64,000 nucleotides of DNA from Paenarthrobacter aurescens TC1. GTDB taxonomy: Bacteria > Actinomycetota > Actinomycetes > Actinomycetales > Micrococcaceae. Below, one piece after another: positions 17,730-26,765 of this stretch. How positions within the stretch are numbered: the stretch's first letter is position 1; the number at the start of each line of letters is the position of its first letter. Below the pieces are notes generated by a model. The model was not told where the DNA came from. It saw only the letters and a program-made list of their open reading frames with translations, and made no database searches. A program made the position numbers and the translations under genes. The DNA is taken from NCBI GenBank assembly GCA_000014925.1, contig CP000474.1:2542001-2606000 (forward strand). Reading direction: 5' to 3'.

Positions 17730-19228
17730 TCCTTCTTCTTGACCGGCGACTTTTGCAGGTGATGCGTCGCGGGTCCCTCAAGGTACTTTCCCTCCGGCGT
17801 GAAACGCGAACCGTGCAAGGGACAGTCCCACGACTTTTCGGCGTCGTTCCAGCTCACAATTCCACCCAGGTGCGCGCAGCTCGCCGAAACCATGCAGACG
17901 TTGCCGTCCACAGTGGACACTGCCGCTGGTTCACCCTTATACAGCCCCACCACGCCGGCTCCTTCTGCGGGACGGGTCTGGTCTGTGATTTCAGGGTTTG
18001 CCTTGATTCTCGCCCTGTCCTCGACCATCCGTTTGGTGGTACCCGCGTTGAGGCGAACAGCCTGGAGCGCGCCCAAGGGAGAAGTAACCCGGTGATGAAT
18101 GACGCTCGCCCAGTCGGACTGGCCGCCCAGGATATCCGAGGTGACGGACAGGGCGGCCGCCACGCCGTTGCTCATCCCCCACTTGTTGTAGCCCGTGCCG
18201 AAGAAGATCCGTCCGTGGCCGCGGGGAAGCTTGCCGAAGAACGGCATCAGGTTGGTGGCCTGGTAGTCCTGCGCTGACCACGTGTGGGTGACCTCTGCTC
18301 CGGGGTAATGCTGGGTTGCCCATCCGAGCAGGTCATCGAGGTGCGACTTCGGCGAGGTTGCGCGGCCGGCCGTATGCCCGTAACCGCCCACCAAGAGCAG
18401 CTCGCCGTCCGTGGTGGGATGGGTCCGCTGGGAGCGGGTAGGCGCGTCAATGGACAGGTACATGCCTTGCGGAATGCTGCCCGGAACGCGCAGGGCCGCC
18501 GCATACGAACGGTTGGGTTCCAACTTGGCGAAGTACAGCCCGCGGTCCAAAATCGGTGTTCCCGTGGCAAGCACTACGGTGTCTGCCGTGAACGTGCCTT
18601 TGCGGGTGGAGACCTCCAAGGGCTGCTCCGAGCCCACATTCTGAACCTGCACCCCCTCCACAATCAGCCCGCCGTGTTCCCGGATATCGCTGGCCAGGGT
18701 CTCAAGGACCTCCATGGGGTGGATCTGCGCTTGGTGTTCCAGCTCCAGCGCCTCCACTACCGGGAACGGCAATCCGGGATCACGGCTGAAATGGACATCC
18801 AAACCCGCGTCCCGCGAAACTGCGGCCTCTTTCCGGAGCCGCTGGCCGCCGTCGTCGGTGGTTGCGAAGGTGACCGCGGTCCTGCGCTGAAAGGGGACGC
18901 CTTGCTGCTCCATGTACTGCGTGAGCCAGGCTTGTCCCGTCTTGTTGGCTTCCACGTAGGCCTGCACCACCTTAAGGGGATACTGGCCGCGCAAGGCCGA
19001 AAGCGCTCCACCTTGGAGGAGGCTGAGCTTCCCGGTGGTGTTGCCGGTGGTCACCGCACCGAGAGTCCGTGCTTCAAAGACCACCACGCGCTGCCCGGAC
19101 CGGGACAAGAGCAACGCTGCCACCATTCCGGTGAGGCCTGCGCCCACCACAATCGTGTCAAAGTGCTTCTCATCGGGGATTGCGTCGGGCGTGAAATGAG
19201 ATGTGCGGTCCAACCATAGCGACTTCAT
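17726..19228 (-). CDS. FAD-dependent oxidoreductase with C-terminal Rieske domain
   Basis: A 500-residue fusion. Residues about 20-370 are a DAO-like FAD oxidoreductase with TIVVGAGLTGMVAALLLSR at the N terminus and FFGTGYNKWGMSNGVAAAL near the end of the flavin domain. The last 90 residues form a Rieske [2Fe-2S] domain with CAHLGG and CPLHGSRF (C-x-H and C-x2-H ligands). This architecture is widespread in soil bacteria; the substrate is unknown. A single polypeptide carrying flavin and Rieske centre can pass electrons internally. It starts with ATG and is convergent with the coiled-coil gene. Confidence 0.9.
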   Translation of the reverse strand: MKSLWLDRTSHFTPDAIPDEKHFDTIVVGAGLTGMVAALLLSRSGQRVVVFEARTLGAVTTGNTTGKLSLLQGGALSALRGQYPLKVVQAYVEANKTGQAWLTQYMEQQGVPFQRRTAVTFATTDDGGQRLRKEAAVSRDAGLDVHFSRDPGLPFPVVEALELEHQAQIHPMEVLETLASDIREHGGLIVEGVQVQNVGSEQPLEVSTRKGTFTADTVVLATGTPILDRGLYFAKLEPNRSYAAALRVPGSIPQGMYLSIDAPTRSQRTHPTTDGELLLVGGYGHTAGRATSPKSHLDDLLGWATQHYPGAEVTHTWSAQDYQATNLMPFFGKLPRGHGRIFFGTGYNKWGMSNGVAAALSVTSDILGGQSDWASVIHHRVTSPLGALQAVRLNAGTTKRMVEDRARIKANPEITDQTRPAEGAGVVGLYKGEPAAVSTVDGNVCMVSASCAHLGGIVSWNDAEKSWDCPLHGSRFTPEGKYLEGPATHHLQKSPVKKKD

Positions 19229-19295
19229 CGAACAATCTGCCTCTCAATTCACTGGCATGTGTTGAGGGAAACGCTAGGCGGGTCGCTGGTGCTTA

Positions 19296-19787
19296 TCAAG
19301 GGGTGTCGGTGCTTGTCGCCAGCGCCGCTGCATACCGAAGTTCGGGGTCAGGATCGTCAGCCCAGCGCTCCAGGACGCGTTCAGCGCGTTCCTTCGCGAG
19401 CCCCGCCAGTTGCGCCATGAGCGGGCGAACGACATCTTTGGCGAGCGGGTCTACCAGCTCCCGGGTGCCGGCCTGCCTCATGAAGCCTTCAATACGGGTG
19501 AGGTCAGTGTTAAGCAGGACGCTTACTTTGCTCTGCAGCAGAACCACCGCCGCAAGCCGCCGTTCAAAGATCGGCTCGGCCCACAGCTCCGAGCTCAAGG
19601 CAGTAACGTCGTCGTGGTCCAGATTCTTGTACCGCTTCAGTGCGTCCCGCACCGTTCCCCGCACGGCCCCCACCGATGCCCCGTACACCTTCAGGCTCCC
19701 GCCCAGGCGCTCACTGGCCTCCGCAGCTTTCTCCCACGTGGATTCCATCTGCAAGGTGTGGTCCACGAATTCACCGGCTTCACTCAC
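19296..19787 (-). CDS. AlkD-like DNA alkylation repair protein, C-terminally short
   Basis: A 163-residue helical protein resembling the N-terminal two thirds of the AlkD HEAT-repeat DNA glycosylase family: GASVGAVRGTVRDALKRY, SELWAEPIFERRLAAVVLLQ and GTRELVDPLAKDVV align with the family pattern, including the catalytic-type Asp in LVDPLA. Family members are usually about 220-235 residues; this one stops after the repeat ERWADDPDPELRYAAALA with TGA immediately followed by TAA. The Trp expected four residues before the Asp appears as Arg. It may be a shortened or non-catalytic member. It begins with GTG and is divergent from the YhcG-like gene. Confidence 0.6.
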   Translation of the reverse strand: MSEAGEFVDHTLQMESTWEKAAEASERLGGSLKVYGASVGAVRGTVRDALKRYKNLDHDDVTALSSELWAEPIFERRLAAVVLLQSKVSVLLNTDLTRIEGFMRQAGTRELVDPLAKDVVRPLMAQLAGLAKERAERVLERWADDPDPELRYAAALATSTDTP

Positions 19788-19847
19788 CCGTCTATTTTGT
19801 CAGTGACTCCCCCTAGCGTGATGACAACAGCAACCGACAGGAGCAAC

Positions 19848-20936
19848 ATGCCGTCCCAAGAGCTCGCCACCGAGGCCTCATTTCCTGGCGTCCCCGCTGC
19901 TTCGTCCATGCCCGACTGGTATCCCACCTTGCTCAACACGGTGGCTCAGGAGGTCCGCGTCGGCAGGACCCGGGCGCTGGCAGCCGCAAACAGCGAGCTG
20001 TTGAATTCCTACTGGAGCATCGGCCGGCAGCTCGCCGACCGTGAATCCGAGCAAGGTTGGGGCGCCAAAGTAGTCACCCGATTGTCCGCCGACATCCGGA
20101 CACGGTTCCCGGAAGCGAAGGGTTTCTCCCCCAGAAACCTGAGGTACATGAAGAGCTTCGCCCAAGCATGGCCGGACTTCCCCATGTTGCAAGCGCCGCT
20201 TGCAACATTGCCTTGGTACCACCAGATCGCACTGCTGGAAAAGCTCGACGACGCCGCCACGCGACTTTGGTACGCCGCGGCGGCTGCCCAGCACGGATGG
20301 TCGCGCAACGTGCTGACGCACCAGATTTCAACGCGCTTGCACGAGCGATCAGGGCAGGCCATCACCAACTTTGCCGCCACAATGGTCGCTGCGGATTCGG
20401 ACCTCGCGCAGCAGGCAACCAAGGACCCCTACGTCTTTGACTTTCTTTCCATGAGTGATCGGCACACAGAACGGGACCTGGAGTTGCAGCTGGTGAAGCA
20501 TGTGGAGAAATTCCTGTTGGAGCTGGGCCAAGGTTTCGCCTTTGTTGGTGAGCAAGTGCGGCTGGAGATTGCGGGGGACGAGTTCTTCGCGGACCTGCTC
20601 TTCTACCACCTGAAATTGCGCTGCTACATGGTGATTGAGCTCAAGGCCGTCAAGTTCGAGCCTGGATTCCTCGGGCAACTTGGCATGTACATGGCCGCCG
20701 TGGACGACCTCATGGCCCACCCTGACGACAAACCCACCATCGGCCTGCTGTTGTGCAAGGAGAAGAACAGCGTGGTAGCGGAGTATGCACTGCGCGGGTT
20801 TAACGCTCCCGTGGGCATCGCGGAGTGGAAAACTTCCCTTGCCGACTCCTTGCCCGATGAGCTGGTGGCGAGCCTGCCGAGTATCGAGACCTTGGAAGCG
20901 GAGTTGGCAACTGAGGCTGCGCGGCTACAGGGCTAG
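19848..20936 (+). CDS. YhcG/DUF1016 family PDDEXK nuclease
   Basis: A 362-residue protein. The N-terminal DUF1016 part has SYWSIGRQLADRESEQGWGA and LSADIRTRFPEAKGFSPRNL; the C-terminal YhcG nuclease domain has the PDDEXK-type core FADLLFYHLKLRCYMVIELK with Asp and E-L-K, then FEPGFLGQLGMYMAAVDD. These proteins are often found in mobile or defence regions, but no restriction-modification or toxin partner is seen here. The ATG used follows AGGAG at five bases; an ATG nine codons upstream lacks a site. Cellular role is not established. Confidence 0.88.
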   Translation: MPSQELATEASFPGVPAASSMPDWYPTLLNTVAQEVRVGRTRALAAANSELLNSYWSIGRQLADRESEQGWGAKVVTRLSADIRTRFPEAKGFSPRNLRYMKSFAQAWPDFPMLQAPLATLPWYHQIALLEKLDDAATRLWYAAAAAQHGWSRNVLTHQISTRLHERSGQAITNFAATMVAADSDLAQQATKDPYVFDFLSMSDRHTERDLELQLVKHVEKFLLELGQGFAFVGEQVRLEIAGDEFFADLLFYHLKLRCYMVIELKAVKFEPGFLGQLGMYMAAVDDLMAHPDDKPTIGLLLCKEKNSVVAEYALRGFNAPVGIAEWKTSLADSLPDELVASLPSIETLEAELATEAARLQG

Positions 20937-20942
20937 GGGGGT

Positions 20943-21917
20943 TTAGACGTTGTCCTTGAACCACGTCAGGGTGTCGTTCCACGCTGCTGTTGCCTGGGCC
21001 TCCACGTAGCGCTCACCTGTGTCGTTGTGGAACGCGTGGTCCACGCCCGGGTACACCTTGAGCTGGTGCTTGACCGTTGAAGCGTCCAATGCTTCCTGAA
21101 GTTGGGGCATCGCTCCGGTGATGCGTGCGTCGTTTTCGGCATACACACCAAATACTGCCGGCTTGATTCCGGACACCTTGGCCAAGTCCGGTGCGGGACC
21201 GTAAAAGGCCGAGGTTGCTTTGAGTCCCGGGATTTCCGTGGAAGCCTGCCATGTGATCCCACCGCCGAAGCAGAAGCCAACCATCGCGATCCGGCCTTCT
21301 TCGACGAATTCCTGGCCGTTGAGGTACTCGAAGGCGGCTTTGAAATCGTCCACGTGCCTTTGGGCGCCTGCCTGCGTAAGAGCGCCAGGGACAGCGTCCG
21401 GATCCATATTCGTTGTGCCGCCTTCCCTGCTCAGCAGATCCAGTGCCAGCGCCACGTACCCTTCCTTGGCGAAGCGACGGGCGACGTCCTGGATGTGCGG
21501 TGTGAGCCCTCGGTTTTCGTGGCAGACCAGGGCTCCGGGGCCCCTCTGGCTTTCCTCAGGCCGGGCAAGGTAACCGCTGATTTCCGTCCCCCCGGAGTCG
21601 AACTTCACTGTGGCAGTAACCAGACCCGCCGCGCCTTCTGGAACGGACAAAGGACTCTTGGCATTGGGAACCGCCGTGGTGGCCGTCCCCGGAGATGCTG
21701 CAGCAGAAGTGGTCGAGGGTATGGGCATCGGATCGGTGGTCCGTGGCACTTCGTCAGGAGTACAGCCCACCAAAGTCATGGCTGCCGCAGCCGCGGTCAT
21801 ACTGCCCATGATGAACGCCACCCGTCTGGTGAATGTCTTGTGCGACATATCCCCCGACCGGTAGTCATCGTAGAACTCTTCGATCAAGTACTTTTCGAAC
21901 TTACCCAGCTGAGTCAC
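20943..21917 (-). CDS. Dienelactone hydrolase family protein, exported lipoprotein
   Basis: A 324-residue alpha/beta hydrolase. The catalytic triad of the dienelactone hydrolase family is visible: nucleophile Cys in VGFCFGGG, Asp in AENDARIT and His in GVDHAFHNDTG. The N terminus carries a cytoplasmic stretch (VTQLGKFEKYLIEEFYDDY), then TRRVAFIMGSMTAAAAAMTL with VGC, resembling a twin-arginine-like basic pair, a hydrophobic core and a lipobox, so membrane anchoring outside the cell is likely. The GTG chosen follows GGGAGG at six bases; the frame is open 18 codons more. The substrate is unknown. It is convergent with the YhcG gene. Confidence 0.85.
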   Translation of the reverse strand: MTQLGKFEKYLIEEFYDDYRSGDMSHKTFTRRVAFIMGSMTAAAAAMTLVGCTPDEVPRTTDPMPIPSTTSAAASPGTATTAVPNAKSPLSVPEGAAGLVTATVKFDSGGTEISGYLARPEESQRGPGALVCHENRGLTPHIQDVARRFAKEGYVALALDLLSREGGTTNMDPDAVPGALTQAGAQRHVDDFKAAFEYLNGQEFVEEGRIAMVGFCFGGGITWQASTEIPGLKATSAFYGPAPDLAKVSGIKPAVFGVYAENDARITGAMPQLQEALDASTVKHQLKVYPGVDHAFHNDTGERYVEAQATAAWNDTLTWFKDNV

Positions 21918-23011
21918 GGTCAACCTCCCGAAGATGGCACTTATGCTCCCCTCAAATGAAGACGCGGACAAGGGTGAGACGGTTCAGAGCCACGAGCCCC
22001 CCGGTTGAAACCGCCTAACGAAGAGTTGGCGCTTGTCACGGAGATGCCCCGTCACGAAAATCCCCTATATGAGCTGTGTTTAACTTCCCCACGTCCCGGC
22101 ATCTGCTGTTCATGCAACGGCCACCATTTAGTAGCCCGAAAGTATCGAAACAAACCACGCCGGGAACGGAATAGGGCTTGATGAGACGTCCTGTTGACAG
22201 AGGATCGTGCAGCAGATCGATTGCGGAACCGTTCCTGGAGCCGGTTTTCACCTCATAAGGCGCATCTTAAGGCTGCGATTATGACGTCTTCGGTCCCGTC
22301 CATTGCACCGCATGACCGAGCACTTTCAGAGCCCTTCCAACCCGCGCCCGATCGGCCTTAGTCGTGGACGCATATTCTCAGCAGCTAACCGTATGAAATG
22401 GTGAATCTTAATTGCAAAGTCTTGCTTCTAAATATTTTCACTGATTGTCATGCAATTGACTGATCGGAGCCTACGCTTCTCAGTAATTTGATTGAGATCT
22501 CGCCTCACATCGCAACCAGAAATTAATTGGATGGCACCACTGCATGGCATCCGTAAGCGCTGAGCCAATGATGACCCGCGCAGGCACGGTGACCATCTCC
22601 ATGCATAGGCCGCTTGATGCGCGCCTGGAACCTGCCACACGGAGGGTTTCCCCAACCGAATACAGCAGCAGATGACATCCGCTAGTGCACAAACATGTCG
22701 ATAACACAGAATTGGTCTTTTCCGTGTCATTTTCTGGAAATCCGTAGTTGGAAGATGCAACGCGAGCGGAGTGCCTGTGGAACTACGCGCCCTTAGCTCA
22801 TTTGCACTAAACAACTAGTTCCGGCTCTATGACCCGCGCGCAAGGCAGCGGACTGGAGGCGCTCACGAACCGCGGATGACTCGATCCGATAGCCACAATG
22901 CTCCGGTTTGCAGGGTGCGAATCCATCGGGTACGTTGTGGTTACTTTGTCGAATGGGGACGACATTTGTTGCCCCGCAGACCTGTTTCAAGGCACACAGT
23001 GGGGGCTATGC
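21918..23011. other. AT-rich stretch without convincing genes
   Basis: About 1.1 kb, clearly richer in A and T than its surroundings, most visibly from about 22380 to 22760. Open frames on the reverse strand here (about 71 and 128 codons) show no domain, no ribosome binding site and poor codon-position bias, so I do not call them genes. It precedes the acyl-biosynthesis cluster and probably holds its promoter, though I cannot point to a reliable -35/-10 pair. It looks like a junction where foreign DNA entered or genes decayed. Confidence 0.6.
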
Positions 23012-23932
23012 GTGACCAGTAACGTCATTAAAATCAGAGACCTTAACAAGAGATACGGCTCGTTACATGCCGTTCAGGATTTGTCGCTGGAAGTAGAGCG
23101 CGCATCAATTTTCGCTTTCCTGGGAACCAACGGTGCCGGCAAATCCACAACCATCGGTTGCATCACCACCACTCTCGGATTCGACAGCGGAAGCATTCAG
23201 GTCGCTGGTCTCACGGTCGGTAAGAACGACGACGAGATCCGACGGAAAATTGGCGTCGTTTTCCAGCAGTCGCTGCTCGATCCGACACTCTCGGTCCGGC
23301 AAAACCTCGACATCCGAGCAGGTTTCTATGGGCTCTCGAGGTCCGAACGAACTCAGCGCATCGGTGAACTCGCCAGCCTCATCGGCCTCGAATCATTCCT
23401 TGAGAAGCCCTACTACGGGCGCCTATCCGGCGGCCAGAAGCGCCGGGCTGACATCGCCCGGGCTCTCATCCACCGGCCTGAGATCCTTTTCCTTGACGAG
23501 CCGACAGCCGGCTTGGACCCGCAGAGCCGGGAGCAAGTCTGGCAGACCATTCACAAGCTTCGCGACGACGACGGTCTGACCGTTTTCCTCACGACCCACT
23601 ACATGGAAGAAACCGAGGTGGCGGACCAGGTCTCCATCATCGACTCCGGAAAGCTGGTCGCCCAGGGCACACCGTCGCAGTTGCGTGAACAACACAGCAA
23701 CAGCATCCTGACCGTCACCACGGATGACCACGCATTCCTCACGGAGTACTGCAAGACCGCCGATCTGAACTGGACACTCGATAACGATGTCTATCGAGTT
23801 GAAGTAGACAACTCGAAGCAGGCCCGGCACCTGCTCAATGTGGGCGCAGAACGAGTCCACGACTTCGAGTTCCGCCACGGACGCATGGATGACGTATTCC
23901 TTGCCCTGACATCCAAGAGGAGCGAACCGTGA
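23012..23932 (+). CDS. ABC transporter ATP-binding protein (ABC-2 export type)
   Basis: A 306-residue ATPase of the drug/lipid export family. Walker A is GTNGAGKST, the signature is LSGGQKRRADIARAL, Walker B is EILFLDEPTAGLD and the switch His is in FLTTHYMEE. The C-terminal extension (residues about 220-306) is typical of DrrA-like subunits. The GTG start (VTSNVIKIRDLNKRYGS) follows a GGGGG run at seven bases; the longer frame upstream is in the AT-rich stretch. It overlaps the permease gene by four bases. As first gene of the acyl cluster, it probably powers export of the cluster's product. Confidence 0.93.
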   Translation: MTSNVIKIRDLNKRYGSLHAVQDLSLEVERASIFAFLGTNGAGKSTTIGCITTTLGFDSGSIQVAGLTVGKNDDEIRRKIGVVFQQSLLDPTLSVRQNLDIRAGFYGLSRSERTQRIGELASLIGLESFLEKPYYGRLSGGQKRRADIARALIHRPEILFLDEPTAGLDPQSREQVWQTIHKLRDDDGLTVFLTTHYMEETEVADQVSIIDSGKLVAQGTPSQLREQHSNSILTVTTDDHAFLTEYCKTADLNWTLDNDVYRVEVDNSKQARHLLNVGAERVHDFEFRHGRMDDVFLALTSKRSEP

Positions 23933-24807
23933 ACAGCGTCATGATTCTCAGTGGCCGTAACCTGATGATCTTCTTCCGCGACAGAGCCGGCGTATTCTTC
24001 TCCCTGCTCTCCGCGCTGATTCTCATCGCCCTTTACGCCCTGTTCCTCGGCAACCTGCAAGTAGACAACCTGCAGGCAAAATTCCCTGATGCAAGCAGCG
24101 CGGAAATCAACGCATTCGTCAATGCGTGGGTCTTTGCGGGCATCACTATGATTACCACGCTCACCACCGGGCTGGCCGCCCTCAACGTCTTCGTTGACGA
24201 TGCGTCAACGGGCCGTTTCCGAGACTTCCTCGTCTCCCCCATCAGGCGGACGAACATGATCCTCGGATACTTGATCGCCAGCTTTGTCATCTCCGTGATC
24301 ATGACGGCGATAGTGATCCTCGTGGGTCAGCTGTACATCCTCTTCCGCGGTGAACCGTTGATGACCTGGGCCCAGCTCGGACAGTGCGCCGCCGTGGTCC
24401 TGGTGTCGTCTGCTGCGTTTGCGGCGCTGTCCAGCTTCGTGGTCACCTTCATCAAGTCCAGCACCGCCTTCTCAGCTTTGAGCACGATCGTGGGAACCAT
24501 TATCGGATTCCTTGCCGGCGCTTACATCCCGGCCGGAACCCTGCCTTCCGGGGTGGTTAATGTTCTGAACTCACTCCCCTTCGCGCAATCAGCCATGTTG
24601 ATCAGGCAGCCGTACACATCGCAGGCACTTGAAGCGCTGACAGACAACCAGGACCAGGCCGTTGACGCAGTCCAGACTTTTTACGGCATCACAGCTTCGG
24701 TCGGGGATCTCGCCGTGACGAACACGCTGGCGATCTCTGTTCTGCTTGGAATGGTTGCCGTCTTCATCGCTCTGGGTTCCTGGCGAATCGGTCGGCGCAT
24801 ACGGTGA
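23929..24807 (+). CDS. ABC-2 type transporter permease
   Basis: A 292-residue membrane protein with six predicted helices, such as FFSLLSALILIALYALFLG, FVISVIMTAIVILVGQL, VVLVSSAAFAALSSFVV, and the last one in SVLLGMVAVFIALGSW. The ABC-2 motif region FLAGAYIPAGTLPSGVVNVL is present. It pairs with the upstream ATPase, forming a DrrAB-like exporter of two homodimers. Start (GTG) and stop each overlap neighbours by four bases, so it is firmly embedded in the operon. The cargo is presumably the polyketide- or fatty-acid-like product. Confidence 0.92.
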   Translation: MNSVMILSGRNLMIFFRDRAGVFFSLLSALILIALYALFLGNLQVDNLQAKFPDASSAEINAFVNAWVFAGITMITTLTTGLAALNVFVDDASTGRFRDFLVSPIRRTNMILGYLIASFVISVIMTAIVILVGQLYILFRGEPLMTWAQLGQCAAVVLVSSAAFAALSSFVVTFIKSSTAFSALSTIVGTIIGFLAGAYIPAGTLPSGVVNVLNSLPFAQSAMLIRQPYTSQALEALTDNQDQAVDAVQTFYGITASVGDLAVTNTLAISVLLGMVAVFIALGSWRIGRRIR

Positions 24808-25721
24808 CCGGCAACGAGGACCCGTGGGGAGGCCTCGAGTCTACCGTCGCAATGTTTCCGGGCCAAGGCAGCCAGCGCCCGGGAATGGGCAGGACCCTGA
24901 CAAGGAACTACGCGGAGGCCGACGAAGTCTTTGATGAATGCTCCGATGCGCTCGGTCTGGATGTCCGGGAGCTCGCCTGGGATTCGTCACCGGAGCAACT
25001 GGGGAAGACCGAGAACACCCAAGTGGCGCTCGTCGCAGCCAGCATCGCCGCTTGGAGGGTGTGGACCCAAGTGGGCGGCAACCTGGCCCACGCCGTAGCC
25101 GGACACAGCATCGGGGCGCTCTCAGCGGCCATTGCCGGTGGATACATACCATTGGCGGACGGCATCAAACTGGCCAGGCGGCGTGGTCATTTGATGGCTT
25201 CGGCACCGGGGCAGGGTTCGATGTTGGCAGTCGCTGTCCGTGGAGAAGACCAACGACATGGGCTCATCACCTCCGCGGCTACGTTCGGTCTGGACGTAGC
25301 CGCAGTCAACGGCGAACGTCAGGTAGTTCTCTCCGGTCCCGTCGATGACATTGAGGACGCCCGGAAACACTTCGGCGCCAAATCAACCCAGCTCAACGTC
25401 AGCCACGCTTTCCACTCCCGCCTGATGGAACCGGTGATGGCCGAATGGCAGGAACTACTGAGCCGCGCGCCCTTCCGTGCTGGAGACATACCCATGCTGG
25501 GCTGCACCTCACCCGGCCGGCTGGACACCGCCATGGAAGTCTCCAACGAACTCTACTTCGGCATCAGGCAAACGGTCCGGTGGGACCAGGTCCTTGAAGC
25601 TGCGGACAGCTTCGGGACCTGGGTTTACCTGGGCACAGCCAAGTCACTTTCCCGTCTCAGACGGAACCAAACTCAAACAGTTCAGATCGTGGAGGACACG
25701 TATGTTGGACGTCGAACATAG
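24804..25721 (+). CDS. ACP acyltransferase (malonyl-type, FabD/PKS AT-like)
   Basis: A 305-residue acyltransferase that would load extender units on the cluster ACP. Seen: AMFPGQGSQRPGMG near the N terminus, the nucleophile in GHSIG (Ser102), and the HAFHS motif at residues 201-205. In modular PKS acyltransferases HAFH correlates with malonyl-CoA, YASH with methylmalonyl-CoA, so malonyl is the likely unit. It looks closer to PKS AT domains than to housekeeping FabD. Start GTG overlaps the permease stop; its 3' end overlaps the ketoreductase gene by 20 bases. Confidence 0.9.
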   Translation: MTGNEDPWGGLESTVAMFPGQGSQRPGMGRTLTRNYAEADEVFDECSDALGLDVRELAWDSSPEQLGKTENTQVALVAASIAAWRVWTQVGGNLAHAVAGHSIGALSAAIAGGYIPLADGIKLARRRGHLMASAPGQGSMLAVAVRGEDQRHGLITSAATFGLDVAAVNGERQVVLSGPVDDIEDARKHFGAKSTQLNVSHAFHSRLMEPVMAEWQELLSRAPFRAGDIPMLGCTSPGRLDTAMEVSNELYFGIRQTVRWDQVLEAADSFGTWVYLGTAKSLSRLRRNQTQTVQIVEDTYVGRRT

Positions 25722-26448
25722 CCCCATCACATTGGTGGTGGGCGCATCCCGAGGCATCGGCAAAGCCTGTGCCCTGGAACTTGCCGCATCCGGTCACGAC
25801 ATCGTGATCTTTTACCGGCAAGACGACGAGGGCGCTGCAAGAACAGTTGAAGCCATACAGGAATTGGGACGTAAGGCCCTGGCCGTCCGTGTCGACGTTT
25901 CGGTCGAAGCCGACGTCCGGGCGGCCTTCCGTGCGGTTCTCAAGGACTTCGGACGCATCCGCTCCGTTGTTTACAGTTCCGGGATCACCGCCGACGGTCT
26001 CCTGGCAACGATGTCATTGAACAACTGGGACCGCGTCATCAGCACAAACCTGACCGGCGCATTCCTTGTCTGCCGTGAGAGCGTCAAGGCGTTGAGGAAA
26101 ACAGGCGGCTCAATCGTGCTGATCAGCTCCACGTCGGGTATCAGCGGACAGCCCGGTCAAGCCAACTACAGCGCCACCAAAGGCGGAATCAACGCCCTGA
26201 CCCAATCCATGGCCAAGGAAATGGCTTCCTTCGGCATCAGGGTCAACGCTGTGGCACCCGGATTCACGAATACCGACATGCTCAAACAGATGGATGCCAA
26301 AGCACGCCGCGAATACACGCAGCACATCCCGCTGCAACGAATCGGCGAACCCCACGAGATCGCTGCGGCAGTGGCATTTCTCATAGGACACCAAAGCTCG
26401 TACATCACCGGCCAGGTCCTCGCAGTCGACGGCGGCCTGACCTCCTGA
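25702..26448 (+). CDS. 3-oxoacyl-ACP reductase (FabG-like)
   Basis: A 248-residue short-chain dehydrogenase. NADPH motif VVGASRGIGKA, catalytic Ser in LISSTSGISG, and Tyr156/Lys160 in ANYSATKGG, followed by VNAVAPGFTNTDM, are all intact. It would reduce the beta-keto group on the ACP-bound chain. The ATG is set by GGAGG six bases before it, inside the acyltransferase gene's end. Position between the acyltransferase and ACP genes supports a role in the same chain-building cycle rather than housekeeping fatty acid synthesis. Confidence 0.92.
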   Translation: MLDVEHSPITLVVGASRGIGKACALELAASGHDIVIFYRQDDEGAARTVEAIQELGRKALAVRVDVSVEADVRAAFRAVLKDFGRIRSVVYSSGITADGLLATMSLNNWDRVISTNLTGAFLVCRESVKALRKTGGSIVLISSTSGISGQPGQANYSATKGGINALTQSMAKEMASFGIRVNAVAPGFTNTDMLKQMDAKARREYTQHIPLQRIGEPHEIAAAVAFLIGHQSSYITGQVLAVDGGLTS

Positions 26449-26461
26449 AGGAGAACTCCCA

Positions 26462-26755
26462 ATGAACGACATTCACGAAGCCACTCTGTCCTCCGCGCGG
26501 AAGAGGACCGAACTCAACGCCCGCCTGAAAAACCTCCTGTCCGAAGGTTTGGAACTACCCATTACTGGTGACCAGATCGAAGACGACCAACCGCTCTTTG
26601 GGCGAGGACTCGAACTCGACAGTCTGGACACCCTCGAAATCGTGAGCTTGGTTGAAGAGGAGTTTGGTGTCTACATCACCGACGAAGACCGGACAGTTTT
26701 CGGGTCAATCAACAAGATTGCCGATTTCATCGCTGCCAACAGCGACGACGACTAG
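26462..26755 (+). CDS. Acyl carrier protein
   Basis: A 97-residue acidic helical carrier. The phosphopantetheine attachment site is Ser54 in LELDSLDTLEIV, followed by the recognition helix LVEEEFGVYITDED. It is longer at the N terminus than housekeeping AcpP (about 80 residues). GGAG lies eight bases before the ATG. The prosthetic group is probably added by the PPTase at the end of the same cluster. Confidence 0.92.
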   Translation: MNDIHEATLSSARKRTELNARLKNLLSEGLELPITGDQIEDDQPLFGRGLELDSLDTLEIVSLVEEEFGVYITDEDRTVFGSINKIADFIAANSDDD

Positions 26756-26765
26756 GGGCGGGGCA

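Noticed and set aside
19410..19847. N-terminal extension of the YhcG gene
   Set aside because: It lies antisense to the AlkD-like gene and the ATG with AGGAG is downstream.
22036..22251. 71-codon reverse frame in the same gap
   Set aside because: Same reasons; no sign of coding bias.
22428..22814. 128-codon reverse frame in the AT-rich gap
   Set aside because: No ribosome binding site, many rare residues such as Cys and Trp in clusters, no recognisable domain; treated as chance.
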